DNA of 64,000 bases. Source: Dicaeum eximium (taxonomy: Eukaryota > Chordata > Aves > Passeriformes > Dicaeidae). The DNA lies in NCBI GenBank assembly GCA_013396995.1, contig VWZP01010941.1, forward strand, positions 1,173,074 to 1,237,073, given 5' to 3'. The translations under genes were made by a program, and so were the position numbers. The notes under the pieces were generated by a model. That model was not told the origin of the DNA. It worked only from the letters and a program-made list of their open reading frames with translations, and made no database searches. Of the stretch, positions 24,186-38,100 are shown in pieces. The stretch's first letter is position 1, and each line of letters begins with the position of its first letter.

Positions 24186-27100
24186 AGCTAGAGAGTTGTT
24201 AGAGAAAGCACAAAAATACTCCTGGCATTCACAACAAGTCAGAGCTTTAAAGGAAAACAATGATTCCCTCTGCTCCCAAAGAATGTCCTCCTGAAACACC
24301 TTTTTGTTCTCTGATCTCAAGGACTAAAATGAAACGTTTTGGAATCAACCTCCAAAACTGCCAAGCTATGGGATGGAGTTGCTCTCTGATGCTGTGAAAT
24401 TTTGAATCCCAAAGCCAGCAATCAAGGTGTGTGGGTGTGGGAAAGGAGGATGAACGCAGTTCTTACAAAAGCAAGGCTTCTCTGCAGCCAACAAGCTGAA
24501 AAGCATCAGCCCAGGTGCTCAACAGCCTGCTCTGCTCCCTCTCCACACTGCCTCTTCCCTTACTCCACAGCCTTCCTCCAGCACCATTCCTTCCTGCCTT
24601 ATCAACAGATTCTCATGCACGTGGTTCTGTCTGCCATTTTCTTACTTGCAGCAAACTGTTTTGAGCAAATGCTCATAAATCATATAAAATAGCTAGCAAA
24701 AACAGTACATAGAACCAGTCCCAGTAAAGGCCAATACAGTAAAACACAAATTAAATTTATAGTCCAAAGCATTATTTCTTTATAGGATTCAGAAAGAAAG
24801 TAACCTTTAAAAATCTCTAAGAAATATTCACATATTGACATAAGGTAGCTCTGTGACACTGATAAAGTTTCTCTGGTACCTTTTCTTCAGAGAAATTCTA
24901 TTTTCAAATGAAACAATAAATGTGAAGCTTCAGTGGACTTGTTCTGTTGCAGCCAGCTCAAGCACAGAGGGTCTGCAAGCATGGAAATCACCCAAGAACC
25001 GTAAAAAGAGCTTTAATTTAACCTCAACACCAAACAGATCAGTGACATGGTATCACTCCTTTCCATGCAGAAGTTTCAAAATACTCTATCTTGGGTAAAT
25101 AACTTTATTTACTTGGTGGGGCACTGAGTTTTTATAAAAGGGGAAACACAGCAAGCCACGACCAGAGTCAAAGACAGAAATATTCTCTTACTATGTTTTA
25201 TGTCTTATGTTAAACCATCGCTTTCTAGAAAATCCATTAATTGCACTGCCTCCAACACCACTTTAGCTGGAGACTCTGGTTACCCTAACAGGCTTTCAGA
25301 GACAGGAGGATGTAGAAAGGCCCAGAGCCAAGACTCACAGTAAACCAATGGCTACATGCAAACACAAGTAAGACATTGTTGCCAGACAAGTGATGGCTTT
25401 TAATGCTGGGATGATGTAATTACTCAGAGTTTAACAGAAGACATACTCTTCTTTTTACAGATAGTAAGTGTTGCAGAGGCTCAATATCCTATTTACTGCT
25501 GTGCCACAACACCCATCTCTTCAGAAAGATGTGCAATAAAAGGAGTGGCCGATAATTTCAGCCAAGGCTTTAAACAAATCCCCAGTGCAGGCCCTCATGA
25601 ATTAAAGAGCACACAACAGATAAATGGAAAGCTGGCAGTGAAATCACATCAAGACCAAGTGGGGAAATTAAAAAAAAAAAGGCACCTCTTGGCTCCTGTG
25701 GTACTCAATATAACCAAATGCAAGAGGAAATCAGCTGAAATTCCTTTGCTGTTCAGGGAAAATGCATTCCCTAACTTTAGACATATTTTCTTTCCGGTAG
25801 TCAAAGGTTCATTTTATCAAATGACTGCTGCCGAAATTGTGGGTTTCCCCTGCTTCTCCCTGGCAAGTGAGGAGGGCTGCACAGTTTGATGGCATGGAAT
25901 TCTGACTTGCCAGCTGGAAGGTTGTGTTTGCTTTAAATATGGTCCCTGCCTTTCCCCCTGAAATGTTACATCTGCAAAATACAAACCAAGAAAGCTATGC
26001 ACATACCTAGATTTGGCAAGCTTCAGCTTCACTGTGCTAGAAAATTAAATTAAGGGAAGCTTTAAAAAGGTTTCTCCCCTCTTGAAAATGGAAAGATTGT
26101 TGGCCTTGAAGTCTTATAAAGACAACCTGCTACTTTACAACTGCATTCCAGCTTTCTTTAGGAGAATCCCTGCACTAGCTCCATACATTAGCGGCTGGAA
26201 GCAGCACTTTCCACAGTAGCTACTGAGGTTTCCTTAATTCTTATTATTTTTGTCTTGGGAAATCACAGAAGGGGGTAAAGAGGCAGTAGCCACTGTGGAA
26301 TTCTCAGGATCTACTCCTGCAATAAAGTCAAGGTTCAGGATAAACACAATTGAGAGCAGCTATAAGGGGACGCTGTGCTCTTGCCCTATCCAAGTATTGT
26401 TTTGTTCCTGACTGATTGGCAGGCAGCATTTGACAGACAGGGGCTAAAGCTCCATGGGGTTGCAGGTCTCAGAAAATGATTACAGGGGGAATTGAGTGCA
26501 TGAATTGGTTTGCCTCCCTTGCTCTGAACCATCTTTCCTTCTGCCCCTCACATACACACTGGCTACAACTGCTCCTGCCAGCCCCTTTTCGGTGTTTTTG
26601 ACGGAAGCCACACACAGCCTGGCTTGCAAGAGCTTGCAAGTCCTAAAGATTCTCTAGGCCCACATTTCCCTAAAACCCTCAGATGCTTACACAGAGCTTT
26701 ACAATAAGGGTGATATTACTGTGGTTTTTTTCCATTTCCTGGTGTGTATGAAGCAGCCAGCCCGGTTGTGGGACAGGACGTGGCACCTCTGCCCCACTCT
26801 GCAGGTACGTGCAGGGGTGCCTGGCTGGCCACGGCTGAGCAGTCCCTCATTCTTTCCCACGTCTTCAGCATGGAGATGCTGCATTTGGAGCCACACATGC
26901 TTTTGCTGCTGCTGCCAACCCAGAAAAGTGTTGCTACAATCTTTCTTTAACCCAGCTCAGGTTAGACCAGATTTTCCAGTACAGATAACAATTGCACTAT
27001 TTACATTTCATACACCTAAAGGGCAGACACCCGGGCTTTGCTGGAGCAGATGTCTTAGGAGGAAGGCTTGAAGACTAAAAAAGCATGTAAAAGCCACAGC

Positions 27101-27364
27101 TGCCTCTCTGACCTGCTCCAGCACGGCCCAGGTGGTTTTGCCTGCACAGACTGCCCAAGCAGCTGACACACACTGAGCTGCTCACAGCAAGGTGTCGGAA
27201 ATGATAAAGCAATGGCACAGTTTGATTTACTGCTGGGCAAACAGCAGCTGGCAGTGACCACACACCCAGGGGTCAGGCAGGGCTGTCCTTTATTAGCATG
27301 TCAACCATCGCTGTGCCAACACACTCACGGACTGGACTTCTGAAGCTGGATATCTGAGCATGCT
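24186..27364. other. PTPRF: Intron stretch with no gene seen
   Basis: No exon or RNA gene recognised. An 8-mer, cttgcaag, is repeated twice with a 2-nt spacer near 26625-26645. Open frames at 26.7-27.1 kb are short and on overlapping strands, as expected by chance. Confidence 0.6.
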
Positions 27365-27510
27365 TGGGTATAACTAATTGGAAATAGGCCCTGAATTCTT
27401 AATAACCTAAGTTATGGTCCCTGGGATTTATGCCAAATTAAAGACAATTAATTCTCCTCTCTTGATTATTACACACCTTAATAGCTCTGTCCTTGAGTCA
27501 GTTCCATCCT
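27365..27510. promoter_or_regulatory. AT-rich candidate conserved non-coding block
   Basis: Contains taactaattgg, attcttaataacc, gacaattaattctcc and cttgattattac within 145 nt, and lacks repeat resemblance. It is a candidate intronic enhancer by composition only. Confidence 0.2.
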
Positions 27511-30500
27511 TGATGTGCAGAGCCCTTTAGCTCAGTCTCTAAAATCTGATGTGCATGAAGAACGGTTAATAAGAAAATTCTGTATCAAATCTGAGTTACT
27601 GTATCAAATTCTCTCATGTTTTACAACAGCAAAAAACACAATTGGATTCAAAGCCTGCTTCAGAACCTAGATTATAAAGGCATTTGCTGCATAGCCTCTG
27701 CACTATAGTCTTTAGAGGCCTTAAACAATTCCATGTTTCCCTTTAAGATCTTCTTTTAAAATAACCACACAGCAGTATATACAGATAATCAGGACTGTTT
27801 TCATTAAACGATTTCAGTGAAGTTCACTGGCTTTATTTGATATACAAAAGACTATTTAACCTTCTCCCAAGACACTCTACTGATGTAATTACAAGCAAGA
27901 GATGAGGCATGGCTTTCCCAGCTGCAACCACTAACAGAAAAGAAAACTTTCTATAAGCATAGGCTGCTGTAAGTCTTTTCTGCAGGATGTCAGAGGCAGG
28001 TATCTCCTTGCAGATAAAAATAATGTGAATCCTTATTTCCCCAGCTCACTATACAGTGCATAGGCTAAAGGTGTCAGGACAATCCAGCTAGAGGAGCAGT
28101 GCTGGCACTCCTCACTCAGGCATCCTTCATGCACCAAGTGAACAAGACCGTGTCCCTTTTCAGGATATCAACAGGAAACTCCACAGGGCAAACTCTACTG
28201 CAGCCCTACAGACACAGATGGGATTTTCAGAGCTGATGGGGTGCCAACCTCAAGCTTGCCTGGGACAAGAGGACACCTTTTCCAAGGACGGAAGTGGAAT
28301 TGGCTGAATCTCAGCTGCTCGTTTTTACTGAGCCAACAACACCACAAAATGCCAGGAAGAGACACGCTGCACAATGAGTCTCTGATGGTGGAGATGATCA
28401 CGGGGGGGCTCAGACTCCTTGGGAAAATACCATCTTTCCTTTCAGACATGGGTTTTTAGACCCATGACCTGCCTGAGGGAAAACATAGCAGATCCTCATC
28501 CTATCAGTGAAAACCAACACAGTCCCAGTCTTCTCCAGACAACGCTCAGTTCCTCGTGACCAGACCCGTGGCTCAGCATCTGGGGGAAGATCTTGGGGGT
28601 TTCTCTAGGAGACAGAAATGGCAGGGCAACCACAAACCCATGCAATCTGACCTAATTGCTCCTCAAGCTTCACAATGCAGACAGGGCTCTCCAGCAGACA
28701 GACAGGCAGCTGTTGGGATTTTCACCACATTGCCCCAAGAGCAGACCTGAGGCAGATCTCTACAGAACCCATGCATTCCCCATGACCAAGCAGGAAGGGA
28801 ATGTCCCAGAAAAAGGCATGAATGTTGCCATGTGAGAGCTGAAAACCCCAAGTTTCATATTGTCTGTTGAGCCCTTGACACAAAGCTAATATGACTCTCT
28901 AAAACCTTTGATTTCCTAGGTTTTTTCTCTTTCTCTCGTTTTTGCTGAACTCTGCTCAGCAACATAACTGATTCCATGCCTTGTGACAGAAACATGCATC
29001 CTAAAATAATGGAAAAAGCTAGGGAGAGAAAATCTCTAAGGTAATGTGAGGCAGGGAGAGCAAGAAAGCTCCCCCTCAACTTGTGGCTTATGAACAACCC
29101 TGGTTTGCTACAGAATGGCAAATCAACAGTTTGCCTGCCCACACACTCAAGCAGCAAGCAAAACCAGAAAAATAAATGAAGCACGTGAAAATACAATTTT
29201 TATTTGGTACCATGAGGCAACATTACACTGGATAGTGTAATTTTTTTTTCCAGAAAGGTCAGAGAGCCCTCTGATTAAAACACCTGAGAAACCCCGGGTT
29301 GGGAAATAGGGCCCTACTAGCCTGGGAAGCTGAGCCACCACAGGCACAAGCTTTGGACCCAAACCGTGACACATCGAGCACAAAGGATTGATCCTCCCCT
29401 GCAAACAAAATAACAGCATCATCTTACATTTACACTGAGAATAGAAATTAAATTAGCAAGTAGATTTTGATCATGAGGTGACCTTTAAAAACGACTGAGA
29501 GAAGAAAACATTAGCCACCATTATTTGTTCTGATACAGATCCCTCCTGAAGGCAGCTTTGTGGGCAAAATATTATTGCTAATTTTATTTCATGTTTTCAA
29601 ACTTCTTTTAAGAAAGTAAGATAGCTCTTATTTTCTCTTTTTTTTTCATAGACAACCTTTGCTGTCTTCTTTTTTCATCTAAGCACAAACTGGGAAAAGC
29701 GCTGTAGCTGAACTTAAAGAAACCTGGTCAATTTAATGATATTTAATAACATTGTAGCTAAAAAGGCTAAAAACACTGAGGGTAATGAGATGTCACACAC
29801 TCTGGTGCTTAAGGCATTCTCTTCTGCTTGTGCCGGACGCTGAACCGTGGAAAAGTTCACATCAGTATGGGAAGGAGAAAACACCCTCTCCTTGGAGACA
29901 CCAACAGGGGCTGGCCACGGCTGGAGGTCAGCCTGGCAGTCACAGCCAGCCAGGCTCAGGGCAAGGGGCTGCCCCCTGCAATCTCCTCTCACTCAGCTGC
30001 ATTTATGACCACCATCAATACTCTCACAATTGTAGCATTCGTTGCACAGATCTTTACGAGTTTTCCAAATGAAAGCGGGCTTTTCTTTCTTCCTGCCTTA
30101 AGCAGGTTTGTGGAAAGACTGCCAAAAATTGCACCTGGTTTATGGTTTCAACATTTCTTTTTGGTGCCCTCATTGTACTTCTTCCTCACTTACATAAAAC
30201 TGCAGGGATTATGCAGAATTCAGGTTTGCCTTGTCACATGCTCCTTGAAAAGTCAATACCATTTAGAATCTGTTTGACCTTGCATTTAGACAGATATAGT
30301 ATCATGTACAACTCCATCCTGCACACAAACTCCCTTATTCACTTGTCAAGAAAGACAAGGATTTTGACTGCTGATGCCTTCTTGTCTTTGCATGCGAGGC
30401 CCGTTTTGCCTATATCTCAAATTAGGACAGGCTTGCGCTTACAAAATGTGGTAATCTCTTAAGGTAGCTACCTTTATTTTAATTTAAAACCTCCCCAAAA

Positions 30501-31615
30501 ATGAACAGTGTAATCACTGCGCTGTAGACCAAGAACCATTTATGAGCATGCTCTCTAAGCCATTTTGTCCTTGCAAAGGTTTCAGACATTGGATGTTCCG
30601 TGGCCACTTATTTTTTGCCTTTCATATGTGAAATTTTAAGTAATTAAGCCTGAACTATCAACCCTGTTAGGAGGGTTGAGGCCACACAGAACATGATGAC
30701 AGTCAGGTTGTACCAGATGAAACAATAATCCTTTATCCTCTCAACAGAGATCTGAAGTTCCAGCAGTTTTTCTACTTCCTATACACCCGGTTTCAGTTCT
30801 CTGGGGTTGCATTTTTGTTCCACTGCCTAGCTGCATCTATCTCAAATCTCTTCACTCTACTGACCCTGTGTCTATCTCCACTATAGTTTTGTTGGGAATG
30901 TCAGTGTGGTCTACTTTTGCTGGGCTGTCTCTCAGGAACACATTCCTGCTTTTTAAACAATCTTGCTCTGAAAGACAGTATTTCATCTGGATTTGCACCT
31001 TTCTGGACTAGCCTTTCTAGCTATTTATCCAGTTACGTAGCACGAGCTGCATCAAATACCAGCAGCATGCAATGAAAAAAGGCATTAAAAACATTGTCCA
31101 GTTCAAACCATCTGCTTGTAGATCTCACTATTCCTACAACCACCTCATTAACAGGAAACACAAAGTTTCCACATCCACGCACAAGAGGCAGGGAGCAGCC
31201 CACAGGAATGTGGAGCTGTTTAAGTGGCCCTATGGACCTGGGGATGGAGAGCAGCCATGTCCCCATTTGCCAAACTCAAGAGGGGCTGCAGCCCTTTGGT
31301 GGAGTGCAGTACACACATTTCTAGAGCACCTGGAACTAAGCAGGGGTGTAAAGAAAAGTACAAGTAGGTGGGGAAGATTAATTGCCTTGGAGGGCTTGGG
31401 GACATCCTGGGAGCAGAGAATGTGCTCCACAGTTCACGGGAGTCAGGCAGGTTGCACCTCCCAGCTGTACTGAGAGAAATCTGCTGTTCCTAGCGTGGAG
31501 CGCAGAGGTGGCAAACACTGCTCTGAATGTTTGGAGCAGGTTGCAACAGGCTGTGGCTTTGGTGGGACAGGTTTGTCAGCAGTGCCTGAGCTGCCTTCCC
31601 TGACAGCTCCCCGCA
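27511..31615. other. PTPRF: Intron stretch with no gene seen
   Basis: Mixed intronic sequence. A plus-strand open frame of about 149 codons at 29828-30277 shows no known domain and no splice-supported context. No clear repeat was recognised. Confidence 0.55.
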
Positions 31616-31619
31616 AGGC

Positions 31620-32675
31620 TGATCTGCTGAACGTGGGGGTGTGGAGGTCCGGGAAAGGAGCTGGTCCCCCGCACGCCCCGGGGCTCAGGAGATCAGCAAA
31701 GGCAACCAGCTGCAGCATGCCACAACCAGGTGGCTGCCGGCGCTTTGTCTTGCCTGGCTTTGTATTAGCATTGGACTAAGTGAGCTGATCAGGTGAATGA
31801 CGAGCACCATTTGTCAAGCCAACCCCCAAAGCGTGCCGCACCCCCCCTCGGTATGGAGGTGCTGGAGGCTCTTCCCAGGAGCGTGCTGCAATCCCGCCTG
31901 CTGCTGCTTTGTGAAGAGCTCCTCGTAAACTTGCCCATTTGCAAGCTGCATGCAACACAAGGCATCGCTGCAAACTCGTAATTAAATTCATTACTCCATA
32001 CAATTTTAAGCCATTCTTCAAATAATTACAGTAATTTGATAAGCAGAAATCACATAAACCTGCTGCAGTTTTATCTCTCCCATTTGCTGTCTGAAGGAAA
32101 ATGTGAGTAATTAGTCGGATGATAACAGTCCGGGTTATGCAAGCAAAACAAAATTAATATGATCCTTACTCAAAAAACTCTAAAATAGAATGAAACCGAT
32201 GACACCTTAGGCAGCGTGGGGTGGGAGCGAGGGGAATGGCAGCAGCCAAAGGGAGCGGGAGGATGGCAGGGCGGCGCTGGTCACACTCCCCACGCCGCTG
32301 TGCAGGCGGGATGCTCTCCGGAGCCGCACGCCGACCTGCAGCTATCGCTCCCCTCTCCCGGGAAAGCCTCGTCAGGTAACCTTGGTAACTCCAAGGCAGG
32401 GGAGGCAGGAGGCGAAAGCTTCCTGCAATAATCACGGGACCATGACAGAACATTCATTAGCACTCTAATGTCAGGAGGAATCAGCAGCCCGGGTGGCCGT
32501 GCCCGCCCCACTCTGCTTCTCACCTTGTTTATGAGGTTCCTGACCTTTCCTGCTACGAAGCAGCGAGTTGGCAAACTGCGGCTCACGGCACGCTGGGGCA
32601 CAGGGAGGACAGAGCCATGAAAAATTCACATCTGCCGGCATCTCCGTGTGCTTGAGCTCACAAATCAGGAGCCGA
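31620..32675. promoter_or_regulatory. CpG-enriched composite region, candidate intronic promoter or enhancer
   Basis: Two CpG-enriched arms, about 31620-31980 (16 CpGs counted by eye) and 32195-32675 (about 29 counted), flank an AT-rich block at 31975-32165. That block has cgtaattaaattcatta, aataattacagtaattt, gagtaattag and aaaattaatatg. Surrounding intron has roughly one CpG per 100 nt. The right arm includes a plus-strand donor-like tcag|gtaacc at about 32374. No TATA box or first exon can be assigned. It could be an orphan CpG island acting as an enhancer, an antisense or internal promoter, or simply GC-rich sequence. Confidence 0.4.
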
Positions 32676-34704
32676 GGGATGTACAACATGCAGCATCTCT
32701 CCCAGGCCCTGGCTATCCTGTGGGCTCACCTACCTGCAAGGCTGCCGAGGCAAACCCACTGTAGTTATGAACATGGCAAATGCCAGGCACTCACCATCAC
32801 ATGGCCACAAGGACAGTGCCAGCAACCTGCTTTGCATTAGGGGAGAAAGAAATAAAAAGAGGTGGAACTGCAGGCTATGAATATGTTGTGATTAGCACAG
32901 ACCCCAACTCCCTGGTTGCCTTGTGTCCTGCTCTGTCCACATGACTGCAAATTCAGAGCTGGACACGGCAGAAGTCCTTTCTGTACACTCAGACTCTCTG
33001 AACCCTACAAGACAAGGTTTGGTGACTAAAGAGTTAACAAATCCAAAAACGCTGGGGATGAGTTTCACTAGAGATAAGGAAACATGGAGTATATACTAGG
33101 CTGAAATAGAAATGTGGCCTGGCCGCAAGATCAATAAAGAGGAGAAGGCCAGAGCTGTGGTTACTTGGTGCTTGGATTAAGAGCTTCATCGGGTTTCTGC
33201 AATCAGATCTGATGATCCCACCAAAGGAACAACGGGAAGACTCCAGGCCCTCATTTTAGAGAAGCAAACGAAGAGTCATCAATTTTCTGAAAGTGACTTT
33301 ATGCCTCGTTAAGACCCATCTAAATTATATACAAGATGACTTCCAAGTAATGGAAAAATGAATCTGCAGACAGTTTTTTTCTCTTCCTTTTATTTCCTCA
33401 AGGATGTGTCTCCAGCCAGCCTGAAACCAAATACTTGTTTTGGGGAGAAAAATTCCCATCTCTACAGGAAGATATTTCAAAATGAGCACTTCAGTTTTAA
33501 ATGCAGCTGCACCTTTCACACTCCTCTTCTTCCCCTAGAGCTTTTAGCACCCTGGCCAAGAAAAGTGATTCAAGACCTAAGCACCACACATAATAAGCAA
33601 TTTACAAACTGAAGCAATATTAGTTTTAAATACCACTCTTTCTGGAGGAATTGATCTCAATGTGGCAGCCCTATAGCTATTTTATTATCTTAAAAAAAAA
33701 AAGATCTTAAAATGAAAGGAATTTCACATCCTTAATTTGGAAATAAAAAAGAAATTAATGAGTAAACCAGTTCAATGCAACACCAAAAGGAGAGAAAGAA
33801 TATACTGGGACAGAACCCCATATGTTCTTTTAGCCTATATTTTATCAGCTGCTGAAATTAGAGTCAAATATGAGTGCATGAAAGAAAAATGTATCACAGA
33901 GACTGCATCTCCTTCCACCACACAGCCACGGCCCGTGACACTTGACAGGGTCCTGGGCTGACTCAGTGGCTGTCCAGGCTCTGGTGTGGCTCTGCTGCTG
34001 CCCCCATCCCCAGAACCTCCCTGAGGACAGCCATCAAATCCTCCTCAGAAAGCTGAGTCAAAACTGAGTCACCACCAGGAAGGATGATGGATTCACTGTT
34101 GCTTGGGATTTTCTAGAGGAGATAAAAAAAACTATAAACAGTTGCTTCACTGCTGGAGAAGCTGCATCCCTAGTGCACACGTGTAGAAGAAGTTCGGGCT
34201 CTTGGGCCACAATGTGCCACCTGGGCTGTGAAGCCAACGCAGCCCCTGCGTCACTGAGTGGGCCAGAGACTTCTCATCAATTCCTGTAGCCCAGGGCTTC
34301 CAACAACTGCTTACTTTGCTCAAGTAAGGAATTTTATTTGGAGCATGCCCAATATTTTGTTTCCTTCCCAGCTTTCCTTGAAGAAGCAGAGAGCAGCCAT
34401 AGCTATATCATGGGGCTGGGAGCAGGGGTTGGGGCGGCATCAGGAATGATCCCATGAAACCTGCAGAAAGCTGAGGAATCAGATCTCTGGGGAGAAAAAG
34501 GAGACGGAGCCTGTGGGAAAGGCTGCTTCCACACCAGAGCAGCCCAGTGCAGCTTTCAGGGATGGCATAAGCCCCTTGCAAATACCCCCCTTGCTTCATA
34601 GGAACCTTGGTATGAGCAGCTCCCCTGAGCCTTCCATTCTGCTGGCATAGGTTTCTGCACAAGAAGAGGCCTGTGTGTATCACAGGACTATCTGGTGACT
34701 GTCT

Positions 34705-34790
34705 GAGATGTGAAGACACTGGAAGAGATGACCTAATCTCCCTTCTGATCTCACACTACTAAAATCCCAGGATTCTGCTGATGCAGCGAA
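34705..34790 (+). repeat. Possible CR1 3' tail
   Basis: The run agagatgacctaatctccc, then ttctgatctcacac and cccaggattctg, resembles the end of CR1 elements: gatgacctaatggtctcttctgacc followed by a gattctatg tail. The match is short and degenerate. Confidence 0.3.
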
Positions 34791-34970
34791 ACCAGCAGCA
34801 AACTCTGCTATTTCAGCTGTGGGTTTCCACTGAGGTCTGTAATCAATATGAGTGAATCAGGCAGCAGGAAACAACTGCTGCCATTTGGGCTGCTTTCACC
34901 AGATCTGATCCTGTGTGCCTGCCAGAGAACAGTTAAAAGCCCCAGCTGGGGTGACAGCAGCGAGTCCTGG

Positions 34971-35014
34971 GACAGGGCCACGCTGCCGCTGCCTCACACG
35001 GGGCTGGCCCTGTC
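34971..35014. repeat. GC-rich inverted repeat
   Basis: Perfect 10-nt arms, gacagggcca at 34971-34980 and tggccctgtc at 35005-35014, are separated by a 24-nt GC-rich loop. Confidence 0.6.
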
Positions 35015-35133
35015 ACTGCTGCCGGGCTGGCAGGGCAGCTGGCAGAGCACTGCAAGCCTGCGGCGCTCCAGACATTTGTCACAATTATTAGGGATTTATG
35101 AGGACAGGGATCGTGTCCGTTGTATGTAATTTC

Positions 35134-35166
35134 ACTCTGAATATTACTCTGAATATACTCTGAATA
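35134..35166 (+). repeat. Short tandem repeat, three copies of actctgaatat
   Basis: Three near-identical units begin at 35134, 35146 and 35157: actctgaatatt, actctgaatat and actctgaata. It is a minisatellite-like slip product and may be polymorphic. Confidence 0.8.
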
Positions 35167-38100
35167 CCCCTCTCCATAGGCGGCAGTCTCTGAATGAAGC
35201 TGCTCTGTAGAAGAAACAAGACTGGACACCGAATGCTTCTTTGATAGACACCTCACCTAAACAAGCTCTTTTATGCAGCTCCCAAATGCTGGCTAGGAGC
35301 CTTGGAGTAACTCAGTGTCCAGCCCTGCAGGAAGCCTCACAGCCCTGTCATGGGCTGGCTGCTGTGACCAAAGACTAAGCCCAGCCTATTGCAAGTGAAG
35401 TCAAGGCCCCACCTTGGCCATGCTGGGGATGTACACAAGTACTAAAACCAAATGAAGAACACAGGGATGTGCCCTAGCTGGCTGTCTTTGCAAAGGATTG
35501 GCATCTGCAACTACTGGTTGTACGGGAATAGTTACCTGTGCAAACCTCCAAGCCAGCAAAAGCAACACCCCAAAAGCACAGCACAGAAGAGGAGGGATAC
35601 CACGTGGTGACAGACACATTGAGTTAGGACACTACCTGCAGCTGCCCCATGCACACACAATCCAAACTCACACTGTCCTGCTTCAATTTGCCTCACAGCA
35701 GTTTGTACCACAGCAACACAGCAAGTGCTTTGCTCCCTTTCCTAATTACTGAGACTTAGCTCTTGGAATGATACCTGATTGTAGGCAGTGATTTTTTGCA
35801 AATGTAACAGCTCGTCTTTTCCATACCTGAAACTCTGAAGCTCATCAAGAAGAAAGCACTCTGGGGGGAATACATAATGTAGTAGGAGGCATGGTATGCA
35901 CCTCTTTCTATGAAACTGCAGTCCTAAGGCTTCACAGTTCACACAGCTCCATTTATTGCACTACAGAGGGACTTACTGCACTAGCAGAAATCTGGTGCAA
36001 TTCCTTTCATAATCATCAGAAACCTCCTGAAATTGGTGTTTTTAACAGTTGTACTAGATTTTCTAACGTTTTTGTTATATGGCATCACGGTAATTCTTTC
36101 TGCAAGGCTACATACTGAGGAACAGAACAGTACTGCTATTGCTGCTCTCTGGATCATTAAACTCCTGTCTTTTAAAGCAATCAATTCTTGCTGATTCATG
36201 TTTAACTTTTCAGAGATGATTATATGAATTCTTATTACCCATTATTTCATGTATGTTTTCAACAATCCTGAGTTTTAAGAGGACATCAGTATTACCATAA
36301 CCTCCCATGGGATACTCATTTGAGGACATAAATTTTGAATGTTCTATAGCACCTACAGCAATCTCAAAATTCACAGGTTGTATTTCAGTGGTATGTATCT
36401 ACCCATGGTGACTGGCCAGTGACTGCATATTTATGACTAATTACCTGCACTGTTTTCAAGTGGAAGAATCACTTAGTACAAGGTACTAAGCAGAAATTTT
36501 GAAGGGATTCTGAAGCTAAATAAATATGTATCTTGGAGTTAGAGAGAAGGATGCAAACTCTCACAGCTTTCCTAGAAAACTATCTCAAAGCATTCTAGTT
36601 GAATTCTTCATTTAACAATTTGAGTACTTCTAAGAGACTGGCTGTCTATATTTAAAAATATTCCTGACAACTCTTTCTTTGAAGCTGAAGGTGCTCCAAA
36701 GCATCCCTGGCAGAGAGAACTTATAAGCTGCAGTGAGGACACAGAGAAAACTTGAAGAGTTCACAGGGCAGGAGAGGGAAAGCTGCTGTGCTGAAGCAGC
36801 ACATGCTGCTTATTAACCCTTGCACATCCAAAGAGAGTGGGCAGGACTGCCAGTCCTGAGCAGTGCACAGCTCTGTATGAACAGGGGCTTTAGGATGTGC
36901 TGCTGCCTAACTCTGCTTCCACACGTTGCTGCCGTGTGTTGACAACAAAGCTGCTGCCTTCTCCCCATGGAGCATATCCTCAAATGCCCAGGGAAAACTA
37001 CTGCCCACCATGCATGCTCATAAGGAAGCTGGGGCTGCGGTTACAGTAGATATTTGCAAGCATGGATCTCTAAAATATATTTTATAAAGTCAGTTAAGTG
37101 TGTGCTGTCTTTACTGACAGATTTTCCTTTTTCAAATTTTGCTTGAGCTGCATATGGCTCTGTAAAAAGCCATTCTTTTCTAAGCATCCTGGCTTTGACA
37201 ACCAGAGCCCAGATTTTAACACTGCACACAATTCAGCCACCACAGAAATTTGTGTTAATGAGGAAATGTGCCACTGAACTGTATAATTTACATGGGAGAA
37301 GGGGGGAGAGCAGGGAAGATGTAGGCAAGGCACCAGTTGAAAGAAGAACTCATAAGGACATGCAGGCTGGGCCAGATGGCTCCCCACAGGCCTGAAGTCC
37401 ACAAGAGTCTCAAAGATGCTCTTCAGCTCAGAAGGTGGAAATGGCCATAGCTGCCAGTTTGCTTCCCACGTTCTCCTCAATGGGAACAGACTGGATGGGA
37501 ACACAATTGACTGGACTGGTTTGGTAAGTCTTTAAACATCTTTCTAGAGATAAAGAGTCTGACTAGGCACCAAGCTGAAGTAACTCAGCAGCTACACCAC
37601 CCCAGTGACTGTGCACAGATAAGCTGATTGTGATGCCAGCAATGAGGGAGGAAGTCTCAACATGAATGCAACCATTGCCATCCCCCCCAAAACTACGCTC
37701 ACCACATCTGATTACCAGAAGGCTTTAAGTCATTATGGAAATGCAGACAGAGGTACAAAGTAATAGGGTCCCCACAAGTTGTTTTTTTAATTTAATTTTG
37801 GTTTTCACCTTGGGGGAAAAGGACAAAGACTTATGGTCAGGCAACTTTACAAACAAAGTATTCGCAAGAAAGGAATTTCATGTTTCATCTAAACCCCTCT
37901 GGGCAGAGCTGGCATTAGGCTGAAGTGAAGTATATCACATGCCTCAATGGGAAAAAAGCAGATGGTGATAATAAGTGGTGGAATATTTCTGCTTCCCATC
38001 TCTGAGTGCTCCATTTGCTCTTAACTAGCTGTTTCCTGCTCAGTGCAGCAGATATTGCTCCTGCCTGAGCAGAGTCAACTGACCTGAAACACTGTGGCAA

